Positions 26,996 through 35,379 of a DNA stretch of 53,094 nucleotides are shown piece after piece; positions within the stretch are counted from its first letter, which is position 1; each line of letters starts with the position of its first letter. The translations under genes and the position numbers were made by a program. Below the pieces are notes generated by a model. That model searched no databases. It was given only the letters and a program-made list of their open reading frames with translations, and was not told where the DNA came from. The stretch comes from an uncultured Clostridia bacterium (GTDB lineage: Bacteria > Bacillota > Clostridia > Lachnospirales > Anaerotignaceae), in the NCBI GenBank assembly GCA_944384265.1, contig CALWSR010000020.1, positions 1-53,094 on the forward strand, written 5' to 3'.

Positions 26996-27023
26996 GGCTT
27001 TCTGAAACAAATATCAGAAAGCC
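26996..27023 (-). terminator. Stem-loop downstream of purB
   Basis: A perfect ten-base stem GGCTTTCTGA (26996-27005) / TCAGAAAGCC (27014-27023), 37 bases after the purB stop. The following T run is weak (GATACAATTTT). Confidence 0.65.
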
Positions 27024-27060
27024 TTGAACAAAATTTATTTACCATTTTAAATAGTACAAA

Positions 27061-28494
27061 TCATACTCTTACTGCTTCTGCCTCTGTCTGTAATAGCTCT
27101 TTATTTTTTTCCAATACAGGCTGCACAAAATTTTTAATATATTCTTCTGTCTGCTGAGGCGCTCTGCCCACAAAGTTTTCTGGAATCATAATTTTTTGCA
27201 GTTCTTCCATGGTCAGTCCAAATGTAGGGTCGTTTGCAATTCTTTGAAGCAAATCATTGGGCTTGCCCTCCATTTTCACTGTTTTGCCTGCCTCCATGGA
27301 ATGTACTCTGATTTTTTCATGCAGCTCCTGTCTGTTTCCTCCTTTTTTCACAGCATCCATCATAATGTTTTCTGTTGCCATAAAGGGCAGTTCATCATTG
27401 AGATGCTTTTCAATCACTTTTGGATATACCACAAGACCGTCTACCACATTGCGGTACAGTGTCAGTATGGCATCTACGCACAAAAATGCCTCGGGTATGC
27501 TGATTCTTTTGTTTGCAGAATCGTCCAGCGTTCTTTCAAACCACTGTGTAGATGCAGTGACAGCAGGGTTGATGGCATCTGCAATGACATATCTTGCCAA
27601 CGAGCCGATTCTTTCACAACGCATAGGGTTTCTTTTGTATGCCATGGCAGAAGAACCAATCTGGCTTTTTTCAAAGGGCTCTTCAATTTCCTTCAAATGC
27701 TGTAACAGACGAATGTCGTTGCTGAATTTAAAGGCACTTTGTGCAATGGAGGAAAGCACATTTAATATTTGGGAATCCAGCTTTCTGGGATAGGTCTGTC
27801 CGGACACCTTGAAATAATCTGTATACCCCATTTTCTGCACAATGATGTCATCCAGCTTTTTCACCTTTTCATGGTCGCCGTCAAACAGCTCCAAAAAGCT
27901 GGCCTGTGTGCCTGTGGTACCTTTTGAGCCTAACAGCTTGGCTTTGCCGATTTGAAAATCCAAATCCTCCAAATCCATCATCAAATCCTGTATCCAAAGT
28001 GTGGCTCTTTTGCCCACTGTGGTTGTCTGTGCCGGCTGAAAATGAGTAAAGCCCAGTGTAGGCATATCCTTATATTCCAGTGCAAATTTGGAAAGCTCGG
28101 CAATCACATTTAAAAGCTCCTTGCGTACCAGCTTCATGGCTTCTGTCATAATGATAATATCTGTATTATCCCCCACATAACAGCTTGTTGCGCCCAAGTG
28201 AATGATAGCCTCTGCCTTTGGTGCTTGTTTTCCAAAAGCATACACATGGCTCATCACATCATGACGGACTTGTTTTTCCCGTTCTTCCGCCACTTCGTAG
28301 TTAATATGGTTTTGATATGCCTTCATTTCATCAATTTGTTCCTGTGTAATGGAAAGTCCCAGCTCCATTTCTGCCTCTGCCAGTGCAATCCACAGCTTTC
28401 TCCAGGTTTTAAATTTAAAATCCTGTGAAAATAAATGGGACATTGCTTTGCTGGCATATCTTCTGTTTAAAGGAGATTCATATTGTTCTCTCAT
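27061..28494 (-). CDS. purB: Adenylosuccinate lyase
   Basis: A 477-residue fumarase-superfamily lyase acting twice in purine synthesis (SAICAR to AICAR, adenylosuccinate to AMP). The signature loop SSAMAYKRNP is at residues 281-290, with HLGATSCYVGDN (99-110) and GFTHFQPAQ (148-156) supplying catalytic residues. Length matches the longer clostridial/animal-like PurB type. It lies 22 bases after purC. Confidence 0.96.
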   Translation of the reverse strand: MREQYESPLNRRYASKAMSHLFSQDFKFKTWRKLWIALAEAEMELGLSITQEQIDEMKAYQNHINYEVAEEREKQVRHDVMSHVYAFGKQAPKAEAIIHLGATSCYVGDNTDIIIMTEAMKLVRKELLNVIAELSKFALEYKDMPTLGFTHFQPAQTTTVGKRATLWIQDLMMDLEDLDFQIGKAKLLGSKGTTGTQASFLELFDGDHEKVKKLDDIIVQKMGYTDYFKVSGQTYPRKLDSQILNVLSSIAQSAFKFSNDIRLLQHLKEIEEPFEKSQIGSSAMAYKRNPMRCERIGSLARYVIADAINPAVTASTQWFERTLDDSANKRISIPEAFLCVDAILTLYRNVVDGLVVYPKVIEKHLNDELPFMATENIMMDAVKKGGNRQELHEKIRVHSMEAGKTVKMEGKPNDLLQRIANDPTFGLTMEELQKIMIPENFVGRAPQQTEEYIKNFVQPVLEKNKELLQTEAEAVRV

Positions 28495-28516
28495 GGTTTT
28501 ATTCTTTTCCTTTCTT

Positions 28517-29221
28517 TTATTTTATCATTCTGTTCCAAACCTCTTCATAAGCCTGTTCTACATTGCCCAAATCTCTGCGGAATCTGTCTTTATCCAGTTT
28601 TTCTTTTGTATCCTTGTCCCAAAGACGGCAGGTGTCAGGAGAAATTTCGTCTGCCAGTATGATTTTGTCACCACATCTGCCAAATTCGATTTTAAAATCT
28701 ACTAATATAATATTTTTTTCTATAAAAAACTGTTGCAGCAATGTATTGATTTTTAATGCCATTTCAGAAATAACGTCTAATTCCTTTTCTGTGGCAACGC
28801 CAATGGCTGTAATCTGCATATTGTTTATCATGGGGTCGCCCAAATCATCATTTTTGTATGAAAATTCCAATATGGGATTTTTCAGTGCAGTACCTTCTTC
28901 CACACCGAATTTTTTAGAAAAGCTGCCTGCCGCCACATTTCTCACAATGACCTCCAAAGGTATAATTTCCACCTTTTTGACAAGGGTTTGTCTATCGCTC
29001 AGCTCCTCTACAAAATGGGTTTTTACTCCATTTTTTTCTAAATATTGAAATACAATGTTTGTCATTTTATTGTTGATGACACCCTTGCCTGCAATAGAAC
29101 CCTTTTTTTCTCCGTTAAATGCGGTGGCATCATCTTTATAGTCTACAATATATAAATTTTCATCCTCTGTTTTGTATACCTTTTTTGCTTTTCCCTCATA
29201 AAGCATTTCTAATTTTTCCAT
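28517..29221 (-). CDS. purC: SAICAR synthetase
   Basis: A 234-residue PurC that joins CAIR with aspartate using ATP. Motifs are [10 protein letters not shown] at the start, [18 protein letters not shown] and the signature [14 protein letters not shown]. An AAGGAGG SD precedes the ATG. It has its own promoter and leads purC-purB, so it may be expressed apart from the cobalamin genes just upstream. Confidence 0.97.
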   Translation of the reverse strand: MEKLEMLYEGKAKKVYKTEDENLYIVDYKDDATAFNGEKKGSIAGKGVINNKMTNIVFQYLEKNGVKTHFVEELSDRQTLVKKVEIIPLEVIVRNVAAGSFSKKFGVEEGTALKNPILEFSYKNDDLGDPMINNMQITAIGVATEKELDVISEMALKINTLLQQFFIEKNIILVDFKIEFGRCGDKIILADEISPDTCRLWDKDTKEKLDKDRFRRDLGNVEQAYEEVWNRMIK

Positions 29222-29263
29222 AGCTTCCTCCTTTGTGAAACAATGCCAAATGTTTACTGCTTT

Positions 29264-29292
29264 ATACTACCACAATAAAAATTTTTCCGCAA
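29264..29292 (-). promoter_or_regulatory. Sigma-A type promoter of purC-purB
   Basis: Minus strand TTGCGG (29287-29292), 17-bp spacer, TAGTAT (29264-29269), in the 82-base gap between the CobC-like gene and purC. No purine riboswitch fits in the short leader. Confidence 0.6.
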
Positions 29293-29303
29293 CATACAAC
29301 TTT

Positions 29304-29906
29304 TTATTTCAATATGGGACAATTTATTTTTTCCAGCAATACATTTCCCTTTTTTATGGAAACCAGACAATAGGTCTCCTGCTCCAAAAAAAATTTCCAA
29401 AAGCCGTCAAATCCCATTCCCAGTAATGCACAAAGCACAGCACTCATCACGCCATTGTGTGTCACCAGCAAAATGGTGTTTTCTTCCGGTGTTTGTGCAA
29501 TCACATCATCCAATTCCCTTTCCACCCTTTTATAAAATGCTTGAAAGGATTCTCCCTTAGGTATGGTAAAATTTTTCCAGTCCTCCGCCCATTTTGTAAA
29601 TTCGTCAGGATATTTTTGTTTTAATGCTTTATAATGTCCTCCCTCCCAATCACCAAAATGAAGCTCACGAAAATTTTTTCTTTTTTCAAATGGCACATTT
29701 CTTCCATTGTTGATGATTTCCGCCGTTTCAACAGCACGCTTCAAATCGCTTGTAATGATTTTATCATATTTTATATTTTCAAAAAAACATTGCAATGCTT
29801 TTGCCTGTTTTTTTCCCTGTTCATTGATGGGGCAGTCTGTCCAGCCATAATACAGCTTTTCTTTGTTCATATCTGTTTGACCGTGACGCACCAAATATAA
29901 TTTCAT
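29304..29906 (-). CDS. cobC: Histidine phosphatase family protein, probable alpha-ribazole phosphatase
   Basis: A 200-residue phosphoglycerate-mutase-fold phosphatase. The catalytic motif is LVRHGQTDMN (His at residue 8), with a second His in LLVTHNGVM and Glu in RELHFGDWEGGHYK. The gene overlaps cobS by four bases at the end of a cobTUS cluster, which supports CobC: removal of the 5'-phosphate from alpha-ribazole phosphate or adenosylcobalamin phosphate. Sequence alone cannot separate it from other phosphatases of this family. Confidence 0.82.
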   Translation of the reverse strand: MKLYLVRHGQTDMNKEKLYYGWTDCPINEQGKKQAKALQCFFENIKYDKIITSDLKRAVETAEIINNGRNVPFEKRKNFRELHFGDWEGGHYKALKQKYPDEFTKWAEDWKNFTIPKGESFQAFYKRVERELDDVIAQTPEENTILLVTHNGVMSAVLCALLGMGFDGFWKFFLEQETYCLVSIKKGNVLLEKINCPILK

Positions 29907-30658
29907 ACAATCCCTCCTTGTATTGTCATTGCCAGCAAAAATATGATTTGTGCCGTTTCATACCCTGCGCCCAATGTATCTCCTGTCATACCTCCTATTT
30001 TTTGCTGACAATATTCTCGAAAAAGAAATGTAAAAAGCAATACGCAAAGTATAGGCACAATGCTTTGCCATTGTAAAAATATTGCCAAAAGCAGTATGCC
30101 AATACAAATACAGCCCAGCATATATTTTGTATATTTTTCTGTCAAATATAAGCTGCCAATACCCAATGTTTTTCCGGCATAGCCGCTTTTCATCAATATG
30201 GGCGTTGCCATTTTTCCCGCCACAGGAGCCAGCAAAACAGCCAAATATCCGTTTTTTTCTGCCATGGCCGTAAAAAAAGCCACCTTTAGCAGTATGTCAA
30301 AGCACAGTGCCAGTGCGCCGTTTGTTCCCACTCTGCTGTCTTTCATAATCTCCAGCATTTTTTCTTTTTCTCTGGCAGAAAAAAAACCGTCACAGCTGTC
30401 TGCCAATCCATCCAAATGAAATGCGCCTGTCACTATGGTTTCAGACAAAACAGCAAAAACTGCCGCCAAAAAAGGCATATGCAAAAAAAATGCCACACTG
30501 CAATAAAAAACATAATCTATCAGTCCCACCAGCAATCCCACCAAAGGATAAAAAACAATTCCCTTTGCAAATTCCTCCTGAGGCAGTATTTTTTTTTTGC
30601 AAGGCACAGGCAGTCTTGTCAAAAATCCTACTGTACTCCAAAATAACTGCAACATCAT
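29903..30658 (-). CDS. cobS: Adenosylcobinamide-GDP ribazoletransferase (cobalamin synthase)
   Basis: A 251-residue integral membrane protein with about six membrane segments. It carries the conserved GAFHLDGLADSCDGFF metal-binding motif near residue 80 and the following SRVGTNGALAL segment. It joins adenosylcobinamide-GDP and alpha-ribazole phosphate at the membrane. It overlaps cobU by four bases at its start and cobC by four at its end. Confidence 0.94.
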   Translation of the reverse strand: MMLQLFWSTVGFLTRLPVPCKKKILPQEEFAKGIVFYPLVGLLVGLIDYVFYCSVAFFLHMPFLAAVFAVLSETIVTGAFHLDGLADSCDGFFSAREKEKMLEIMKDSRVGTNGALALCFDILLKVAFFTAMAEKNGYLAVLLAPVAGKMATPILMKSGYAGKTLGIGSLYLTEKYTKYMLGCICIGILLLAIFLQWQSIVPILCVLLFTFLFREYCQQKIGGMTGDTLGAGYETAQIIFLLAMTIQGGIV

Positions 30659-31203
30659 TCCTCCTTTATTTTCATAGGTATGCCGGAAACCAAAAAATAC
30701 ACCTCCTGTGCATTTTGAGCCAATATTTGATTGGCTTTTCCCATAATATCTCTAAAATGTCTGCTCAGCTTATCTGCCGGCACTATGCCAAGGCCTATTT
30801 CCCCTGTTACCACAATCACCTGACAGCTTGCTTTTTGGCATACCTTTGCCAGACTTGTTACTTCTGACAACAATTTTTTTTCCAAATTTTCAAAATCCAT
30901 TTTTTCACTGTCCTCTGTTTGGCTGTATAAAAACAACAGATTGGTCAAAAGCAATGTGACACAGTCCAGCAATATACAATCATATTCCCTTTGTTTTTTT
31001 AAAATGGTTTCCGGCAAATGGGTATAGCCCTCCCATGTGTGCCAGTGATGAGGACGTCGGCTTTTATGCTTTTGTATTCTTTTTTCCATTTCTTCATCAA
31101 AAGCCTTTGCCGTAGCAATATAAAGCACTGCTTGATGCTGTTTTGCCAATTTTTCGGCAAAATCACTTTTTCCGCTTCTATCTCCCCCTGTAACCAGTAT
31201 CAT
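30655..31203 (-). CDS. cobU: Adenosylcobinamide kinase/guanylyltransferase
   Basis: A 182-residue CobU with P-loop GGDRSGKS (residues 6-13), the RRPHHWHTWEG region with the GMP-accepting histidine, and DCVTLLLTNLLF. It phosphorylates adenosylcobinamide and adds GMP. Its 5' end overlaps cobT by 26 bases. Confidence 0.94.
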   Translation of the reverse strand: MILVTGGDRSGKSDFAEKLAKQHQAVLYIATAKAFDEEMEKRIQKHKSRRPHHWHTWEGYTHLPETILKKQREYDCILLDCVTLLLTNLLFLYSQTEDSEKMDFENLEKKLLSEVTSLAKVCQKASCQVIVVTGEIGLGIVPADKLSRHFRDIMGKANQILAQNAQEVYFLVSGIPMKIKEE

Positions 31204-32284
31204 ATTCTGTTTCCTCTCTAATATCTATGTAATTTGATTTGTCCACATTTCCCTCTTCAAATGTTGCCATTTCTCCCATAATTTTGGCAGCCGCCTCCAT
31301 CAAATACATTGTAAAAGGACAGCCTGTTCCCTCTCCCAAACGCATTTCCAGTTGAAAATAGGGAGAAATCCCCAATTTTTCAGCTCCTATTTGATAAGCA
31401 GGCTCCATGGAATGGTGAGAAGCAAATAAATATTGCTTCACAATCGGCTGGCAACAGCAGGCCGCCAGCGCAGCACTCATAGAAATTACACCATCTATCA
31501 CAATGGGTATGCCATAATATGCCGCAGCCAAAAAACAGCCTGTCAGTCCGGCAATATCAAATCCGCCTACCTTTTGCACCACTTCCAAGGGATTGTTTTT
31601 ATCCGGTTTATTGGTTTGCAATATTTTTTTCAAAACAGATTTTTTATGTACAAACAACTCCTTTGTCAGCCCTGCACCTTTTCCTGCTGCTTCTTCCACA
31701 GTGCAGCCTGTCAATGCTATGATGACAGAGGCGGCTGTGGTGGTGTTGCTGATGCCCATTTCCCCTGTGCCTATGATGTGATAGCCTTCTTGCTTCAGCT
31801 TCTCCACAATATGAAAGCCGGTCAAAACCGCCTTTTCCATTTCTTCCTTTGTCATGGCTGCTTCTTTTGCCGTATTTTTTGTACCATAAGCAATTTTTTT
31901 CTGTATCAAATTTTTATGATTTACAGTGCCATTGATGCCAATATCCACCACCTTTAAATCAATATTGCCCTGCTTTGCCAGCACAGAAACGGCTGTTTTT
32001 CCTTCCAGCATATTGTATGCCTGCACCGCTGTCACTTCCTGAGGGGCCGTGCTGACTCCTTCTTCATATACTCCATTGTCGGCACACATCACTACAATGG
32101 CTTTTTTATCCATGGGATTTTGCACTTTTTTGGTGATGCCTGCCAGCTGTATTGCCATCTCCTCCAGTCTGCCCAGACTGCCTATGGGCTTTATGAGGCT
32201 GTCTTGATATTGTTTTGCATTTTTCATGGCTCCTGCCGAAAGAGGTTTTATATTTTTTATAATATTTTGTATTTCTTTTTCCAT
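31178..32284 (-). CDS. cobT: Nicotinate-nucleotide:dimethylbenzimidazole phosphoribosyltransferase
   Basis: A 368-residue CobT that makes alpha-ribazole phosphate, the lower ligand nucleotide of cobalamin. Features are GSLGRLEEMA near the N-terminus, the GTGEMGISNTTTA loop and MRLGEGTGC near the C-terminus with the catalytic glutamate. It leads the cobT-cobU-cobS-cobC set. Only nucleotide-loop genes are present here, so within this window the pathway covers cobinamide salvage and final assembly, not corrin ring synthesis. Confidence 0.96.
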   Translation of the reverse strand: MEKEIQNIIKNIKPLSAGAMKNAKQYQDSLIKPIGSLGRLEEMAIQLAGITKKVQNPMDKKAIVVMCADNGVYEEGVSTAPQEVTAVQAYNMLEGKTAVSVLAKQGNIDLKVVDIGINGTVNHKNLIQKKIAYGTKNTAKEAAMTKEEMEKAVLTGFHIVEKLKQEGYHIIGTGEMGISNTTTAASVIIALTGCTVEEAAGKGAGLTKELFVHKKSVLKKILQTNKPDKNNPLEVVQKVGGFDIAGLTGCFLAAAYYGIPIVIDGVISMSAALAACCCQPIVKQYLFASHHSMEPAYQIGAEKLGISPYFQLEMRLGEGTGCPFTMYLMEAAAKIMGEMATFEEGNVDKSNYIDIREETEYDTGYRGR

Positions 32285-32320
32285 ATGCTCTCCTTATTAT
32301 GCCATTGGTTTTATTTTATT

Positions 32321-32349
32321 AGTATACTGTATCATAAAGCATTGTTCAA
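32321..32349 (-). promoter_or_regulatory. Sigma-A type promoter of the cobT operon
   Basis: Minus strand TTGAAC (32344-32349), 17-bp spacer, TATACT (32321-32326). The leader is only about 30 bases before the cobT ATG. Confidence 0.72.
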
Positions 32350-32781
32350 AGGGTTTTCATAAAAATAAATATTTTTTATTTTATACTACAAATATAGACG
32401 CAAGTACCTTCCGCAAACTACAATAAAAATATATATTTTAGATAGTAGATATTTTTTTCAAAACATCTGTACAATTCATTGTTTTGAGGCTTACCATATG
32501 GGGATTTCTATTGCCAATATACCATCTCAAAGGCTTCTTCATATGCAAAAAAGCTTTCTCATTGCTGTTGATGAAATCATATTTATGCCAATTTTCCTAT
32601 TTATGCTTCAAATCCTTCATAAATTTTGATGTATTCCTTTTAGGACAGCAGCTCTGGCTTTAAAACACTTTTTTTATATTTTCATTTCAAAAGCATATTT
32701 GCAGCTTCATTTTTTATTGCCATACTGTCTAAACGTTGTAATAAATTTTTAAGTCACATTATTTCATGCATTTTTATAAAA

Positions 32782-32809
32782 AAAATGACGTCATAGCAAA
32801 CGTCATTTT
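32782..32809 (-). terminator. Terminator of the TlpA/CXXC/polyferredoxin operon
   Basis: A ten-base stem AAAATGACGT (32782-32791) / ACGTCATTTT (32800-32809), eight bases after the stop, with an adjacent T run on the minus strand. Confidence 0.82.
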
Positions 32810-32816
32810 CATTGTT

Positions 32817-33704
32817 TCAAGCTTCTTTTTTTGACACAGTATATTCTTTTTTCAGAAGCTTTCTTCTTTCAATGGCTCCCGTAGGACAGCATTTGATACA
32901 GGCTCCGCAGCGTATACACTCTCTATGATTTGGGTTTTTCCACACTGCAATATCCATATGACAGCTCTTTTGACACTTTTTACACTGTATACATTTTTCA
33001 CTGTCCATATCATATCTATAAAATGCCACAGTATTAAAAATACTGTAAATGGCCCCCAATGGGCATAAGTATTTGCAAAAGGGTCTATATACCACAACAG
33101 AAAGCAGCAGCAATACTGCCAAAATGCCCATTTTCCAATAATACAAAAAGCCTATGGCCTGCCGCAAAAGGGGATTGGCCGCCACAAGGGGAATCCCCGC
33201 CATCAATGTGCCGCTGGGACAAATATATTTGCAAAACCAAGGAGACCCCTGCCCTATGATATTGACAGCAAATAACGGCAGTATGACAACAAATAAAATC
33301 AATATCACATATTTTAAATATGTTATGATTTTATGACCATATATATTTTTATACTTTTTTACAAAAGGAATTTTATAAATCAGGTCCTGCACCAATCCAA
33401 AGGGACAAAGCCAGCCGCATACAAATCTGCCTAACAAAACACCTGTCAACATCAAAAAACCAACCACATAATAAGAAAATTGGTAATTTCTGCTGCTCAG
33501 CACCGCCTGCAAAGAGCCAATGGGACAAGAACCCAATGCACCGGGGCAGGAATAGCAGTTTAACCCCGGTACACATATTTTTTTTGTATCTCCTGTAAAT
33601 ATTTTTCCATTTACAAAGCCTATGGCATACCCATTTGTAACCGCTGCAAATATGATTTGTACCCATAGCCGTAATTTATATTTTATTGCTTTAACCAATT
33701 CCAA
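32817..33704 (-). CDS. NapH/NosR-like 4Fe-4S polyferredoxin membrane protein
   Basis: A 295-residue membrane protein with about five membrane segments. Cysteine motifs occur on both sides of the membrane domain: CYSCPGALGSCP near residue 50, CGWLCPFG near 95, CKYICPSG and CKYLCPLG in the middle, and two classical cluster motifs near the C-terminus (CIQCKKCQKSCH; CIRCGACIKCCP). This is the NapH/NosR/RnfB-like architecture that moves electrons across or along the membrane. The start is TTG at 33704, four bases after GGAG, and overlaps the CXXC peptide gene. Coupling to a thioredoxin-like lipoprotein suggests electron supply to extracytoplasmic thiols; this is inference. Confidence 0.85.
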   Translation of the reverse strand: MELVKAIKYKLRLWVQIIFAAVTNGYAIGFVNGKIFTGDTKKICVPGLNCYSCPGALGSCPIGSLQAVLSSRNYQFSYYVVGFLMLTGVLLGRFVCGWLCPFGLVQDLIYKIPFVKKYKNIYGHKIITYLKYVILILFVVILPLFAVNIIGQGSPWFCKYICPSGTLMAGIPLVAANPLLRQAIGFLYYWKMGILAVLLLLSVVVYRPFCKYLCPLGAIYSIFNTVAFYRYDMDSEKCIQCKKCQKSCHMDIAVWKNPNHRECIRCGACIKCCPTGAIERRKLLKKEYTVSKKEA

Positions 33705-33831
33705 TACACTCCAGACAAATATTGACAGATTTTAAAAATACAGTGTCAATCTCTTTTCTTGCAAATCCCATCAACAAAAATACAATGGAAAGAAATAACA
33801 AAAAAAATGTTTTTTTATTTTTGCTCACCAT
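33691..33831 (-). CDS. CD1871A-like 46-residue CXXC membrane peptide
   Basis: A short gene absent from a simple long-ORF list. ATG at 33831 follows GAGGTG by four bases and gives 46 codons ending TAA at 33691. The peptide has a Lys-rich start, one membrane helix (residues 9-23) and a C-terminal VNICLECIGIG, with C39 and C42 forming a CXXC. This matches the CD1871A family of CXXC-motif proteins known in clostridia. It overlaps the end of the lipoprotein gene by 17 bases and the start of the polyferredoxin gene by 14 bases, so all three are translationally linked. No function is established; a redox partner linking the two neighbours is my inference. Confidence 0.82.
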   Translation of the reverse strand: MVSKNKKTFFLLFLSIVFLLMGFARKEIDTVFLKSVNICLECIGIG

Positions 33832-34420
33832 TTTGCACCTCTTTCAGCACATCCTCCACAATGGCTGTCCATTGCTCTTTATCCCTTGCACCTACAAAAA
33901 TATCTCCCACCCAATTTCCATTTTTATCTACAAATATGGTTGTGGGTATAGATTGTAATTGATACAAAAAGTTGTTATAAAGGGTTTCCGAAAGTACAAT
34001 ATGAGTATAGTCTGCACCAGTCAAACGGATGATTTCCTCTGCCGTGGGGTCATTTGGCTCCATCACATCACTGATGATACCCACCACTTGCAGTCCCTTT
34101 TGTTCATATTCCTTTGCAATTTCTCCTAAATAGGGCATCTCTTCAATGCAGGGATTGCAAAAGGTACCCCATATGTTGACCATGGTTATGTCTGCATTTT
34201 CAAAAACAGATTGTGTAATTTCTTCTCCTGACTGTGTATAGGATGTAAATTCTCCAAATACAGTAACAGGCAAATCCCCTTGTGTTCCTGTTTCATCAAA
34301 AACAGTATTCTCTTGCATAGCATCTGCCATTTGACTTTGGCTGTCATTGTTTTGTGTGTCAGTCTGTCCACAGCCGGCTAATAAAATTGCTGTTAAAAAT
34401 AACATCATTTGTTTTTTCAT
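33815..34420 (-). CDS. TlpA/ResA-like thioredoxin-fold lipoprotein
   Basis: A 201-residue protein with a lipoprotein signal peptide (LAGC, lipidated C17), a Gln/Asp-rich linker to about residue 45, and a thioredoxin-like domain with active site WGTFCNPC (C88, C91) and cis-Pro region SIPTTIFVDKNG. TlpA/ResA proteins reduce disulfides or haem-binding cysteines outside the membrane. No cytochrome c genes were seen here. The SD TAGGAGGAAG is strong and this gene leads the module, followed by the CXXC peptide and the polyferredoxin protein instead of CcdA. Confidence 0.92.
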   Translation of the reverse strand: MKKQMMLFLTAILLAGCGQTDTQNNDSQSQMADAMQENTVFDETGTQGDLPVTVFGEFTSYTQSGEEITQSVFENADITMVNIWGTFCNPCIEEMPYLGEIAKEYEQKGLQVVGIISDVMEPNDPTAEEIIRLTGADYTHIVLSETLYNNFLYQLQSIPTTIFVDKNGNWVGDIFVGARDKEQWTAIVEDVLKEVQNGEQK

Positions 34421-35379
34421 AGACTTCCTCCTAAATGCTTTTACATTTTCTGCTTTAAATATGGTATAGCTACAAATTACTTTTAAAAACGGAACCCTTC
34501 TTTGTTCTCACTGTTGTTTAAAATCCATTTATAAATATGGAAACGCTATATGAAAACAGCGAAATATGGTTTATTGTGATTACCATTGTCCATTTATGTT
34601 GTTTCAAAAAAGAAAAAACATTTTCACTACAATACTCGTTCTCATATATTATGCAAAAAGGTCTTGTATGGAAATTGCAGATTTTTATTTACGTTTTTTT
34701 ATATTGATTTGTTTTTTTGATGCAATGCTTCTGTCATTTTATCAATTTGGCAGTAAATGTACTTTCTTTTTATATTATGAAAAATGCCGTTTCTATATTT
34801 CATATTTTTTCATCAAAATACCCATTTTTTATGCTTTTCACAGCCCATTGCCCACATTTTTGTGCCTTTTTGATTTTAAAATATTTTTCATTTCAAAAAG
34901 CATAAAATCGAAAATATTTGTATCCATTGAACAAATTCCACTGTTTTAACATATTATAACAGCTTATTTTATAATATGTATTAAAATATTCTTAAAATCA
35001 CATATGACTAAAAAATTCTGTCCTTACTTCTTTTTTCATACAGTCCATTTTTAATATACCAAAATATTTTAGAATTTACTTTTTCCATTCTGTTTCAAAT
35101 TTCTCATAACATGGTTTGCTTTCTAGCATGGCACAATATTTTTATTGTTGTATTTTTAAATATAGGTTTTACAGCAAAAAACAGCTTCTCTGCTTCTCTT
35201 TTGCAAAGTAATGGCGTTTTTTCCTTTTTCCACTGTGGAAAAATTGGAGATATGCAGCACCTTCCCCATTCTTTGGTTATTTTTTTCAAACAAAGTAACA
35301 GCAATTTCATTATTTTATTTTGAAGGCTTCTCTTTTATCCTACCACATGATTTTTTATATGAAATCCACCCTTATAATA
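34421..35379. other. Long intergenic stretch without a supported gene
   Basis: Very AT-rich and rich in TTT/AAA runs. A plus-strand open frame at 34566-34949 has no SD and an implausible Phe/Ile/Cys-rich composition. One copy of a degenerate intergenic element lies at its right part (about 35220-35316). Confidence 0.7.
35220..35316 (+). repeat. Degenerate intergenic element, copy A
   Basis: Contains ATTCTTTGGTTATTTTTTTC followed by AAAGTAACAGCAAT, forming an imperfect inverted repeat (GTTA...TAAC). It aligns with 36770-36880 including an upstream GGA-TAT-GCAGC segment. No ORF. Confidence 0.5.

Larger units (their letters stand above)
26614..27060. other. Intergenic stretch between purB and the MarR gene
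   Basis: It holds the MarR promoter at its left end and the purB hairpin at its right end. The middle is AT-rich with no ORF that has an SD or recognisable product. Confidence 0.7.
32285..32816. other. Intergenic stretch upstream of cobT
   Basis: It contains the cobT promoter and the terminator of the redox module. I see no cobalamin riboswitch consensus and no credible ORF in the middle. Confidence 0.7.

Noticed and set aside
32285..32816. Cobalamin riboswitch
   Set aside because: No riboswitch core motif seen, and the likely promoter is too close to cobT.
34566..34949. 127-codon plus-strand ORF
   Set aside because: No SD and Phe/Ile/Cys-rich composition typical of random AT-rich DNA.
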